Positions 1 through 11,939 of a DNA stretch of 64,000 nt are shown here, piece by piece. The stretch lies in NCBI RefSeq assembly GCF_024713975.1, contig NC_091116.1, forward strand, positions 4,116,463-4,180,462, read 5' to 3'. Every line of letters starts with the position of its first letter. Position 1 is the stretch's first letter. The notes below the pieces were generated by a model. The model was not told the origin of the DNA. It ran no database searches and saw only the letters and a list, made by a program, of their open reading frames with translations. The DNA is from Paralichthys olivaceus. Taxonomy: Eukaryota > Chordata > Actinopteri > Pleuronectiformes > Paralichthyidae. The position numbers and the translations under genes were made by a program.

Positions 1-5
1 ATTCT

Positions 6-245
6 CCTTGTGCCTATGCGGGTTTTCACACAACCCGGAACTTTTACTTTGAAGGAGACATGTAGCCAACGCAGAGCACAACCCACATATTTTACTTTGA
101 AGGAGAGATGTAGCTAAAACGACCCACAACCTGAAGGTTTGACTTTGAAGGAGAGACGTAACCAATGCGGCTCACAACCCAAAACTTTTACTTTGAAGGA
201 GAGATGTAGCCAAAGCAGCTCACAACCCGAAACTCTTACTTTGAA
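6..245. repeat. 48-bp tandem repeat, about five units
   Basis: Four clear 48-bp units (54-101, 102-149, 150-197, 198-245) each end in ACTTTGAA and begin with GGAGA followed by a variant of GATGTAGCCAA. A more diverged unit precedes them at 6-53. The array may continue beyond the left edge. The period is a multiple of three, but stops occur in frame and no coding role is apparent. Confidence 0.85.
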
Positions 246-370
246 AGCAGGCAGATGAAAATAATGAAAATAAGAAATACCCCTCTAAAATCACATGGGT
301 CGATATACAACGTGAACAACTGCAGATAAATTGTACTTAAGAACCGTGTGCGGAGAATTTGGCAGTGGCA

Positions 371-609
371 TTAAAGTCAGTGTGTAAGATTTAGTGACAT
401 CTAGTGTTGAAGTTGCATGTTGCAGCTGAATACCCCTCACCTCACCCTCCCCTTCCAAACATGACAGAGAACCTATGGTGGCTTCAGTTCTCATAAAAAC
501 TCAAAAGGTGTTAGTTTGTCCAGTCTGGACTAATGTATATGGATTTATAGTAATTTCTGTCAAGGTTTATTTTATATTTAATTTCTAATCTTTCACACTA
601 GACCTTTAA
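371..609 (+). mobile_element. TTAA-flanked MITE, copy 1 (internally deleted)
   Basis: It begins TTAAAGTCAGTGTGTAAG and ends in ACACTAGACCTTTAA, matching the inverted termini of the family copies elsewhere in the window. The stretch running TAGTGTTGAAGTTGCATG through TCCAGTCTGGACTAATG is shared with the full copies. The segment normally containing the CCGTAGAGAGGG and TTTCTGGGGTAAAG blocks is replaced by unrelated sequence, so the copy is internally deleted or rearranged. Confidence 0.75.
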
Positions 610-1512
610 AAGAGACAAAGTAACAGCTTCGATGACGTGGGAGTGCTGGTTGACTCAGAGAATAACAAGCTTGACATTTATACTTCCAAGGATTTTCAGA
701 ACGCGTCGTCCCGTACACTGACTTTCAAGCCAGGTTTGACTGAATACTGACATTTCTTCGTGTCAAGAAACTCTCTCAGATCACTTTCTTAGTTTCACCG
801 CACAGAGGAAAATAACTGCATTTCCCTGCGTTCACTTCTCCGCTTTGTATCGAAAGGTTTTCGCGGTGACACCCCGGCAATTGCTGAGAGATTACCCATG
901 CCCACAACCCCCCAGGGACTGTTGCTTGCTTATTTGTTGGTAGAAGCATTAATTGGTGAATATCAGATTTTGTTTTTCTTAAAGGCTAATATGAGGCAGG
1001 TTTCTGATACAGTCTAACCACCTCTTATTTCTCATTAGAGCCACAAATACAAACCTGACAAGTAGACCAAAGCTACTGCAGGCCATTGTGGGAATTAAGG
1101 CAACTGTGCTGCAATGATAAAATATAGCGTCTCAGCTTATACCAGTGCTGCTCACGGTAGAGTAGAAATTCTAACAAAGCAATTATCTCGAGGTGTCACA
1201 AACCATATTCTGTGACAAACAATTTGACAATCGGATATTATTGGAGAGCGCTACAGACTGTACCTTTCGACCTGCGCTGCAGAGTAAATGAAATATATAC
1301 AAGCTGTAAACTCAAGCGGCTCAGTGTAAACTTTTGTGAGTTACTAAATAACAGTCAGAGTCGGGGGGGGGGCCTTTACAGATACAGGATCAGTTTAGTA
1401 GAAGCTGCTGTATTGCCTGTATTACCTCAAGTTTTAAATTTAAACCATTCTAATTCTACAAACATCTGCGTAACCGATAGGTCACGAGTGCTCGTCAGCC
1501 ACCCACCAATCA

Positions 1513-1650
1513 CAGCTCATTCTCTCACCAAAGCAGTCCCTTGTAAATACGACCTCATGTACTCTGATCCCTGCTCAGCTATACTGCCACCCACGCCTGC
1601 TGCCGGCAACTTGCCTCCACCACCTCAGCCTCCACCTTTTTAGCACCGAG
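1513..1650 (+). repeat. Dispersed repeat, also present at 23955-24070
   Basis: The blocks GATCCCTGCTC, CTGCTGCTGGCAAC-like and CCTCCACCTTTTTAGCAC occur in the same order here and in sts intron 7 (23955-24070), with alignable sequence between them. Two related copies indicate an interspersed repeat of unknown class. Confidence 0.6.
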
Positions 1651-1875
1651 TCCAAACACGGTCGCGGTAAACGTACATTGCCTGCTACACCCAGAGGGGG
1701 GGTTCCCTGTTTTATCTTAGCACGCTGCTCGGCTAATCCAGGGACCATCCAAAAGAATGGAGCCATCAACTCCAATCATAACTGTATCCCCATTTGCAAA
1801 AAATGGGTAAATCATGACATAACGTTCCTGACTGAATTACATTGCTTTTATTTTGATAGGGTGTGAACTCGTGTC

Positions 1876-2125
1876 AGTTGTTTAACAGACCTCGAAAATA
1901 GCCAGCGTGCGATGTATGGATAAATAACAGCAGTTCACTAAATCCTTAGATAAACCAATGAAGCAAATTCAGTTTAATTGGATGTAAAACATTTACCATA
2001 CAAGCTGTCATAGGCATTAAAACAGACCAAGCATACAGCCCATTCCAAACAGGCAGGTTTAGAACGAGTACTGCACTAGTAAATAAAACTATAAGGAGGA
2101 AGTGATAGTATATATGATTATTACT
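1876..2125 (-). repeat. Dispersed repeat family B
   Basis: On the - strand this carries a GGCTATTTTCGAGGTCTGTTAA block, also seen in variant form near 13618, 56600 and 61665. Its neighbouring block (about 2020-2090, CCAAACAGGCAGGTTTAGAAC) recurs near 11190 and 43225. The class is unknown and the boundaries are approximate. Confidence 0.5.
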
Positions 2126-3910
2126 CTGGTTATATGGGAGAAAACATTTCTATCCACTGTTCTGACATGAGAATCAGTATCTGATATATAGTATAGTTGG
2201 GGTAAAAAGAGCCATGTGCAGGATGAATGTGCCCACTAAACTTTAACACTGCAGTCTGCAATTTGCAGTTCAATCCATGACATTTGCAGAACCTTTCCTC
2301 CAGACTTGTTATTGTCACCATGACGACAAGGTAACTCCTGTTATTTTGACGGATTAAAAGATTATACAGGGCAGGTCATTTAATTTAAGGGCGCTGTTTT
2401 GACTCTATAGTTGTGTGGGGTCCGTTTTTTGGGAATGCGGGCTGTTTCTCTTCCGTGTCCACATATGTCCGTACATATGAGTTTCACAAATGATGTAATT
2501 TGGCAGGAAAAAAAATCTCAACATAAGGTCCACATAGCATTTTACAGAGTTTTAAAATGCAAGGCTTGGTCTTCATTAGTCTACTTGAACCAGACTTCTA
2601 CTTTTATGGGACGTTGTGTATAATTATGTCTATATGTGTATATACATCGTAGAAAAGAAAAAAGAAGTGGGGCATTAAGATTAGTTCGTCAAACCATTCT
2701 TTCGAGGATGAAGACTGAGCTGTCACGCTCAGTGCCCATGTGTTAGAGACAGGAGGGGAGTGGAGATGAAGAGCATTATCTTCAGACTGGTTTCATTAAA
2801 TCAGTTGAAGTACATGAGTACTTTAGATTGAATCAAAGGAACAGATGATAAATATTGCCGAAAACAAGCACACTCTGAGTACTCTTGAGTAATGCTGTGA
2901 GGAAATGATCTATGAACTGCTCGGTGTGTGCATTTCAATAAGCTCGGTAATATGCTCTTTGTGTTTACGGACACTTGTAGCTAATTACGCAGGCTCCCCT
3001 GCTCAGCATTTCCAAGCCGACTGTGATCAATGGAATTATCAGGAGAACATCCCACTTTGACCAGAGGGCAAAAAAAAAACAGTGAAATGGCTAATGTCAG
3101 TCTGTGACTGTCTCTCTGGGTATTGATCATTCTTTACGCACTGTGCTCTGAGGGGACTCGGTACATGCTCTCATGCTGTGATCGAGCGCTGGAAATTAAA
3201 AACAGAATGCCTCGCAGCCGCCTGTTTATAATCAGTTTATATGTTGTTCAAATTAGTCAGGACATGGCATCTGTCTCCTTAGAGACTTGCCTGCCCTGCA
3301 GCATACAAGCATGAAATGTTGTTATGTGTAACATGGGGGGGGGGGGGGGTGAAAATTATACACACCAGAGAAAAGTGACAGCGGCAGATTGGAGACAAAA
3401 CGTGACGCACTACCCTGGTTTATTTTAAATAAGATTTGGCGTGCTCAGACAGCAGAGCACATGCTGGCAGAAAACTAATAAAGCCACCATGCAATTGTTA
3501 GAAATCTCACCTATAGTGAGGCAATCTTCAAAATGACAAGGCTGCGAGATTTTCACGAGGCAAACCTCTCAGCCCTGAAATGACTATTGGATTTTCGGGG
3601 GGATCAACACCAGTGTGGGAGAACAGTGTCATCGTGAGGCAAATCCAACAGCATGTAAACACAGTATCTGAATACAAAAACAATTGCGAGCGTGATCATA
3701 TGACGGCTTCAAAAGATGCTGAAAGATGGAAAGTTGATGTCATTAGTCTGATGCTGTGTTCACGCATTTGGACCATGATGCATCTGTCAAACTAAATGAT
3801 TTGGAGGTGGGGCTAGTTTGAAACTGAAATCTCCATGTTTTGGAGAATTGTGTCTTTGCTGGAGCAGATTTAAAACGTTATGTTACAGCCATAACACATA
3901 ATTGCTGCAT

Positions 3911-4145
3911 GTGTTTAGTTTGTCCAGTCTGGACTAATGTAAAAAACATGGCGGCCTCCGTAGAGAGGGTCTCCTCGATGGAAATATAAAGTATTTAAAC
4001 ATAAAGGGCCTTTTCTGGGGTAAAGAAAACTGCAATTCATACAATTTAGATGAAACGAACTAGTGAAAACATCAAGAGGATTATTCTACATTAAATTTCT
4101 GCCAATAGATCCCTTTCACCTTAATCTTACTCACTGGACCTTTAA
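3911..4145 (+). mobile_element. TTAA-flanked MITE, copy 2 (5' truncated)
   Basis: It starts in the middle of the element at TTTAGTTTGTCCAGTCTGG and runs to a normal right terminus, CACTGGACCTTTAA. It contains AACATGGCGGCC at 3945-3956, which resembles a YY1 site. The left about 100 bp of the family consensus is missing. Confidence 0.8.
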
Positions 4146-4799
4146 GGAAGTGGATGTACTCTACAAAAAAAGAATAATTGTACCGATACATGCAGATAAT
4201 ATGCATATTGGAGAAGTGCAAACTGTATAGAATAAATACTATGTACTATATACCGATAATGTACCGAAATATCTGGATAATCTGGGTAATATACAAAGTG
4301 TTTTATCGCACCGAAAATGCCCAGAAAGTGTTTATTGCACAGAAAGGTCAAGGATTGAAAGTCCCATCGTGTTTTATGGCAGCTGGAATGACACATGATT
4401 GAGTCAGATATTTACATTTAGTAGTGGTGTGATCATTTGTGCAGCATAAAATTACCACTAATTATAAAATGCATTACTTCCTGTGACTATAAAAGCTGTG
4501 TTGTACATGGAAATGATACAAACTTTGTGCATTTAGGTGAAATGGTCCAGAGCCTGGTTCCAAATGTCTTGACTCAACCCATGTGCAAGAGCTTTTCTGC
4601 AGCAACAGATGCATGTGCCAGAGTTTAGCCGCTCAAAATGTGAATCCTCTGCATTACAATAGGGTCAATGCTTGGACGAAAGGTGATGTTAAACAGAATA
4701 TATGTCTCTGATGGAGAGAAAGACAAAAGATCTGGACATCTCCTCTCTATATGTGAGTGTTGGAACTATTCTTTTCAAATAGCCAAGTAGGGAGTGCAG

Positions 4800-5072
4800 C
4801 AGGGCCGGGTCTAGGCAGGGGCAAGAGGGGGCCTGGCCCCCTCAAATAAATGTTGTGCCCCCTCAAACTAAATCCCCCAAAATATATTAAATTTCATATA
4901 TTTTTTATTATCTCATGCTTCTCTCCTCCGCTCCACTTCTTAATGTCTTAATGTCTTGCTTGCCCCCTCAAATATAAAATATATCAAGTTGTTTCTCATG
5001 TCATGTTTCGCACAATGCCCCCTCAAGATTTGTGGCTGCCCCCTCATACATGCCTGTCTAGACCCGGCCCTG
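4800..5072. mobile_element. Complete hAT-type MITE with 8-bp target duplication
   Basis: The 273-bp element begins CAGGGCCGGGTCTAGGCAGG and ends with its near-perfect inverted complement (CCTGTCTAGACCCGGCCCTG, 19 of 20 positions). It is flanked on both sides by the identical 8-bp direct repeat GAGTGCAG (4792-4799 and 5073-5080). An 8-bp duplication with a CAGGG-type terminus is the hAT superfamily signature. The interior repeats the phrase GCCCCCTCAAA and encodes no transposase, so it is non-autonomous. Confidence 0.9.
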
Positions 5073-8000
5073 GAGTGCAGTATTTTAAGACCAGGTGTAA
5101 AGTGAAAAATAGAAACGGCTCATATGAAGCCCGAGTTTCGTTATTGATTGGATTTGTAAGGGGAGCCCGGAGCTTTTGCTGTAGTGGAATGTAACGTCAT
5201 ATGGACACGGAACAAAGGCAAGATGAGAATGTGTTTCAGGGCTAATAATGATACTAAAGCCCCGCTGTCTTTTTCTCCCGATTCAGAGATGGATTTTCAG
5301 CTTTATTTTTGGAGCGCAAGATAAATATTTAATCAGTCTGAAAACCCACAGCGTGAGGATACAGCCTTGTAACCAGTTTAAAGGTTCGGCAAGTGCAGCA
5401 ATAATTAATGACCGTCCTATTTGATATTTGTAATTTTATCAGAAAAAGACGGGATGTTCTGTGCCTCTAACCTTTTGGTTTCTTGTTTATAATTCTTAAA
5501 GTTTGACTTTATCGTCACATCTTGTTTTGATCAAGATGAAAACATGTTAATCCAGGTCGAATGTAATCCGTCTTCAATGCAGATATGCATTCAGACAACA
5601 GAAAGTGGAAGCAATAGCTCATCTCAGCCATTAATCATGATGTTCACCCTGTTTTTAAAGCATCAAATATCTAAGGAGCAGACAAGCACGTTGCTTCTTC
5701 TTCTTCATGCGACTAAATACTTTTATTTTAATCTATTTATGTTGCTGATTGTCTAATTCAAGCGACAGGATTGTCATCATCTCTTGCTTCCTTCCATTTT
5801 GAGCTCACATTAGAATTAAAACAGTCTTTGAGTGCATAAATGCATTCTGGGATAGGGATTGAGGCGCGCTCCTCCCAGCTCATGGTGGGAGCGCTAGAGG
5901 AGCCAAATCGGAGCAGGATGGAGATCAGGCAAAGCTCCAACTTTGCTCCAAAGAAAGTCCAAATTCTTCATGCACACGCTCCTCTCACAGAATCTGCACA
6001 CTCATAACCTACATGCGTGCATCTACATGGAGGACAGACGGAGGAATTTAAATCCCACGCTCATGCCTATGCAGACATACTAGCGTATGATCCCAGGTTA
6101 AATGCATGTTAATTAAAGTGCAACCCAACTTTTGAGTGAAGTGTCTTTCCCTGGATTTACAAAAATGTCCAAATGTGGTCCCAAGCAGTCCGATACTATT
6201 GAATAGGCGATGATGCGGTGGGTTAGGGGTGTCGTACAGATATGAGATAAGCCTTCTCCTTTTTCAATAAACATAAAAAGCGCTTTAGCAAGGTCAGCAA
6301 AAAGTAGTGGCTTGTCACGCGACCTCAACGTGTTGTCGCGGCGCCCTGATTCAAGATGAACCATGTTTGCGGACCTCACTCATTTGCATATTGCGTATCG
6401 CTTGTACCAGGTGAACGCAAGCTCAAGCGTTTCTAGCCCCTCGGGGAGAGAGTGTGAAGGTCATGAGAGGGAATGTTATCCACACTGAGGCTTACAAACA
6501 AACCCGTGTAATGTTTTTTTTCATTTTCCATGTCCACGGAGAATAGAGGATTCCGAATGCCACCGGCGTCTCGTAGTTGGAGGTGAAGTTGTCCAATTAC
6601 AGCGAAGACCGAAAAACTTTTCGCCCCTTTTCTTTCAAGTAAACTTGTCCCATTGCAGAAAGCGATTGAGTTTCGACTGGGCCTAAATGTGATATGGAAC
6701 ACAGTTTTTTCCTCCCTCTGTCTCCTTCTTTCTTCCTCCGCGGCCTCAGCATCCGTTCCAAGAATCTCAATCATTGTTTTCCCTCCATCCTCCTCCTGAA
6801 GGATATCCAATTTTCCCTTCCTTAAATAGTTTGTCCTTCGTTTTCCCGAGGAGACACAGTAAGATTTCAAAAATTGCCCGAGAAGACGAGCTGCTGCTTA
6901 TTCCTCTGATCGATGCAATTCAGTTTTTTTTTTGTTTTTTTTTGCAGCCTTGGAATGTTAACGTCCTCACACTTTGCTGTCACTTTACCCGTGAGCTCAG
7001 TCTGAGCTCCTGTGTACAGTAATTCAATCAAGGCTGCTTGTTGTGTTTTAGTAGCGGAAAGCAACTTTCTTTGTTGTTTGCCAGTAAATAAACTTTAATT
7101 AGTCTCACAGGATCTGGGCTTTGCCATGAAATGCCTCCAACACTGAGCTGACATTCTCATGAATCATGTTCCAACGAGGTGAGTAATCCTCTTGTCCTCA
7201 CACTCTGCTATGCAGATCTGCGGCGATATGACAGGTACATGTTCGGGAGGTGTTGATGTGATTTGTCCTAATGGCCTTTCAGCAACCGTCACCTCTCTCC
7301 TTTGTCATCTGTCACATGTGGTTCTGTTCTTTCTTCTCATCCTCACACCCACATTTCCTTCCGTCGCACCCTCAGCCTCTCTGCTGTGCTTTTAATTTCC
7401 CTCTGATTTCTCCTCTCTCCTGCCTCGGCTCCTCGGTCTTTTTCTTCTTTTTTTTTTTTTTCCGCGATCTACAGGAACTATTTAATCTTTGAACAGATTT
7501 ACTTTATCTGTGTGACCTTGCAATGTCTTTTCAGCGGCACGTCTGCGGGTTTGTGGAGGGAGGAGGGGGAGCAGGTTTGCTTTCTCCTCAATCTTTCTCC
7601 ATAAAAAAAAAGCCTTCAGGCCTTTATCAGCTAGCCCGAGCCCTCAGAAGTATAATTACCCCCCCGTTTACACACAAACACAGAAACATCAAGCCCACTC
7701 CTCACAGTGGGTGTCACTCAGATAATGTTCCCTCCACCATTTTTCTGAAAGTCCCTCTTGATTGAGACGTTGCTCCGGATAATTAGTCTGATAGCTGAAA
7801 TTGGACTTTTCTTTTGTCCGTGAATTTCTCTGAGATGAGCCCGTCCTGCACATGTGCTCTCGTTCTCTCTCTCTCATCCCCACAGGCTTTCCACTGAATA
7901 ACCGCCGTCTCCTTTTTATCGAGGGGAAATAATTAAATCACAACTCAAGTCTTAATTTTGACCTCTGCTGGAACTTGAACACTGTCGCAGGAGAAAGGAA

Positions 8001-8749
8001 AGTGTGGTGCGTCCTCGAACAGGCGAGGCCACGTCGCAGCAGACACTTTCAATTCACCTTCAGGACATACACATAGCCTGCAAAGCATTGTATGGTGGAG
8101 ACTCCACAATGGGCAACATTGGCAAGAGAGAGAGTAAAATGCTCAGTGCATCATGGGAGTTTGTGAAGCAGTATAGATCTATTGCAGCACAAGTAAGCTT
8201 CGCTGATGTTACTATGGAATGGAATTTACTCAAGTAAATAAAATGCTTTCTTGTGATGATATCATAGCATTACAACGAGTTGGCGTACTGACCTCATTTT
8301 AACTCCAACTACTCTTGCCAGCGATTCTACAACTGTCATTTCCGCCCCCCCCCAGATTTACACTCTAATGATCACTGCCATTGAAAACCATGATTTAATT
8401 ACTGGCATCTGTCTGTCGCATTGAGAACTCGGGCAGTTTTGTTGGAGGTGGGACCTTTGCTATCGATTTTTGCATGTGAAATACACTGCTGGCAAATTGA
8501 AATCAACTTCAATTCAGTTTCAGATTGTTTTAATGAATATTTACACATGTTCTGTGATAATTAGCAGCTTTTCATGAGAGTGATAATATGGGAAACTATG
8601 GAAAACAAATACACTGTGGTCTAAACGCAGTTTATTTTGTTATATTTTGAGATATTAATATTAATAATGATAATAATCATCTTTTACAGCATTTCAAAAA
8701 TATGTCTCCATATTTATTGTAATGATTAAAAAATGAATCTCGGAGGGAG

Positions 8750-8830
8750 GGGTGGTTGTGGCTCAGGGAGAAGGTTGCTGGTTCGATGCCTTCCCTTTTC
8801 TGTATGCCGAAGTGTCCGCGGGCAAGGTGA
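8750..8830 (+). repeat. tRNA-derived SINE-like fragment
   Basis: TGTGGCTCAGGGAGAAGGTTG followed by GGTTCGATGCC resembles RNA polymerase III A and B boxes of a tRNA-derived SINE head. It is followed by the TATGCCGAAGTGTCCGCGGGCAAG-like body seen in fish SINEs. The fragment is degenerate and its ends are uncertain. Confidence 0.5.
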
Positions 8831-9507
8831 GGCGGTTTTACTCCTTTCCCGTTGCCGGCACAGGAGTTTGCCTCTCTGTTTTATTATGTGTTGACATCAT
8901 AAACACACAGACGACCGAGCGGCTCTCTCACCTCGTTGTCTTGCCAATTTATGGAGTTCACTCAGGTGTCACATTTCCATCACCGCGGATTGGAGCCGGA
9001 GCCAATTAAAATCCGGGTCTACCGAAGACTCATTTGACCCGGGGGAGAATACTGATTGAATCATCCCTATTGCAGACAAAAGCCAGATGTTAGTGGGCGT
9101 TAGAGGTCAGGGGCTTAATTTATTTTTTTCTTTGCACAGGGTTTAGCTTTGTTGCCCCATGATGCACATGGAGGTTGTGGATTCAGACGTGCTGGCCTGT
9201 GAAGTTCTGCTCAAGGCTCTGTGTCTGTGCATGGGGATCATCACAGTGCCAATTATATCCACTGTCTTCCAATTCTAAACTTCCTAATTAATTTAAACAA
9301 GGGATCAAATAAATGTGTTTGGAAATAACAATTTGGTTATTTACACTGTTAACTGTTGAGTTTGGTAATATATGCGTGATACAGTAAGGAAATCCCCTGA
9401 GCAGAACCAAACCTCAAGTGATCCGAAAAACAAATATTGCATTTGTGTGTGTCAATGATGCTAACCTATTCTCCATCACTCTCATTAATAATCATTAATA
9501 AATCACG

Positions 9508-9610
9508 GGTAGCTGTGGCTCAGGAGGTAGAGCGGGTCATCCACTAACCAGAGGTGGCTCGACCTCCGGTCAGCAAGCAGGGCTGTCCTTGGGCCTCACA
9601 CTGAAAAATT
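9508..9610 (+). repeat. tRNA-derived SINE-like fragment
   Basis: GTAGCTGTGGCTCAGGAGG and TAGAGCGGGTCATCCACTAA form a clear A-box-containing tRNA-like head. The B box (GGCTCGACCTCCGG) is degenerate and the body decays after about 100 bp. Confidence 0.55.
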
Positions 9611-11625
9611 TCAATTGCTCCATCAGAATGATGTGTGATAGAAAATGTGTTGTGTTTAGGGTTCAAGTCAAATTTGGTGCCAGTTGGATACACGGTGATT
9701 TTTTATATTTTAATAAAATGTCAATAAATAGGCAAACAGCGCCTTGCAGATGATGGGGGTGGGGCTTCAATCACTCTTCGGACTGAAGTTAACGTGTCTT
9801 CTTCATGGGAGTCACAGGTGCCGATCTCCATGGCAACCGCACCCATAGAATAACTTCCTCTTTCGATATATTCTCTTCAAAGTAAAAACACGCTGATTTC
9901 CTGACTGCAACATGCTTTAGCGACCTGAATTAGCGTTTTATTTTGAAAAGTTGTGGACATGGGCGTGAGGATTGTTCACACCTCTGAATTAGCCGTCATG
10001 CAAAGCAGGAAAAATACTGTATAACACCAGCCGAGTCAGAAAGTTATACTCAAGCCACATTCAGTTTCAGATCATGAAAAATATTAATTTTAAAATATGT
10101 GCAACAAGGCCAAGCAAACAGCCCAGTCCAAACTGGTTCAGATGGCGCACTGCACCACCGAAGTCTCTTGATGCTGTGCAGGAATCAATGTTCAGTCCGT
10201 GATGCACATAATGCAATAGGATTCAAATAATTGTGTTCGCACAGGATTGTGTAGCGTTCGCTGTTTTCCGACCGGAGAAGCCTTTGAACCACTGTTTCAG
10301 CATCATGAGACACTAAAGTTTCCCCCCAAACTCAGGCTAATGAAACCGTTTTCAGACGAGTCAGCAGCTCCTGGAGGCTTAGCGAGACAGGTTTTATGAA
10401 CTGTTAAATAATCTGCACTCGCATCGTACTGCTGGGTTTCTCTGCTCAGATAATATATCATATAAGTAATAACAACACCCTCACCTGTCATGACTGTCAG
10501 GACCCTCAACCACACCGGGGACTTCCCCATTGATGATAGATTATAAGGCTGGTACGGATATAGATGTACAATAGCAGCCATTTTATTAGATAAACACACC
10601 ACCACTTCAGTTTTTGATATTCTTTGACATTGCAGGTGTTTTATATAGACAGTAACTACAGTTACAGAAATTACTGAGCAATGTAATGTGAAAATTATTT
10701 GAATTCATGAAATTAAAGATGTATTTATTCATTAGAAAATGATGTTCCTCCTCTTTTATTCACATGTCTTCTAACCAAAATGGCAAATACTGTAAATTAC
10801 TGTAACTTAAAGATCAACCCAAGATTAAGATTATTATCTCGCGGACTGTTTGTCTAATGGGCTTAGCTCTTAGCATGTGTATTGTATATTTGCAGAGTGC
10901 TATGCTGCGTTTTTTGCAAACTTGGGAAACATTACGTTAAATATTCATAAATATTTAGGTCGAGCAGTGTTCTGCAACACAAGTGAACAGGAATGAAGCA
11001 AATTCATTTCAAAATGTTTTTATCGCAGATAAACCAGGTAGGATGAACACAAAGTGTTCTAACTTCACTCTGCACTCTGGTTTATAAAAAGCTCTGCACA
11101 GCACGTTGAAGAGCTATTTAAGAAGGGCTCACTAATAATACTGAAGTAGCTCCAGAGCATTACAACAGGTCAAGCATATAGTTCACGCCTAACTGGCAGG
11201 TGTAGAACAGGGACTGCACTAATCCAAGCAAATTTGAAGAATCTATTAGGCATCACCCTCTAAAGTGATAAAAGAAGTTTTGCAAATGCGTCTCTGAAAA
11301 TCCGTCCGCAGCTAAATTGTCTCTGGAAGGTCACTTGAATAAAAGAAGATGCAACTTTTATGTATGACATTTTCACGGCCAAGCCCCATGGAGTGTTTGT
11401 ACATTCAGAATAAAACCTGGTAGCTGGCTACGACTTATGTAGCTAAAGCCTATTGCGCATATATCAGACATGTGCTGATAGATTAAGAAACTAATTGCAC
11501 ATAAGATAATAACCTTACATCGTTTTTCTTTTTTGTTTAAGAGGTAGAAGTAGCGGATACACATACAAATTACATTCAGATTCATTGTTTCATATTTGTT
11601 TTTTATCTTTTAGCTATAAAAGGTG

Positions 11626-11938
11626 TTAAAGGTACAGTGTGTAGAATTTTGTGACATCTAGTGGTGAAGTTGCATGTTGCAGCTGAACACCCCTCACCTC
11701 ACCCTCTCCTTCCAAACATGAAAAAGAACCTGTGGTAGCTTCAGTTGTCACAAAAACTCAAAAGGTGTTTAGTTTGTCCAGTTTGGACTGATGTAAAAAA
11801 CATGGCTGCCTCCGTAGAGAGGGTCCGCTCAATGTAAATATAAAGTATTTAAATATAAAGGACTTTTCTGGGGTAGAGAAAACAAACTAGTGAAAACATC
11901 ATGAGGATTCACCTAAATCTTACACATTGGACCTTTAA
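11626..11938 (+). mobile_element. TTAA-flanked MITE, copy 3 (both termini present)
   Basis: The left end TTAAAGGTACAGTGTGTAG and right end TTACACATTGGACCTTTAA are inverted complements over about 24 bp with few mismatches. Both ends coincide with TTAA, as expected for piggyBac-style TTAA targeting. The 313-bp element encodes no protein. This is one of the two best copies for defining the family; the other is at 26539-26883. Confidence 0.85.
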
Positions 11939-11939
11939 G

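Larger units (their letters stand above)
610..3910. other. Non-genic stretch
   Basis: No open frame here shows recognisable protein similarity or convincing splice sites. It holds G-rich tracts near 1362 and 3335-3348, part of a dispersed repeat near 1515-1650 and a second repeat family around 1876-2125. I see no gene. Confidence 0.5.
5081..11620. other. Non-genic flank left of sts
   Basis: About 6.5 kb with no recognisable coding exon on either strand. It holds T- and A-rich tracts (6926-6944, 7446-7461), SINE-like fragments near 8750 and 9510, and short pieces of dispersed repeats near 8100-8190, 10108 and 11165. A 145-codon open frame on the - strand (6870-6433) matches nothing I recognise. 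Confidence 0.45.

Noticed and set aside
6433..6870. 145-codon open frame on the - strand with an acidic/arginine-rich middle
   Set aside because: No recognisable domain, no supporting splice sites, and base composition like the flanking non-coding DNA.
9508..9580. Functional tRNA gene
   Set aside because: Only the A box is good; the B box is degenerate and no cloverleaf acceptor stem closes. A SINE head is the better reading.
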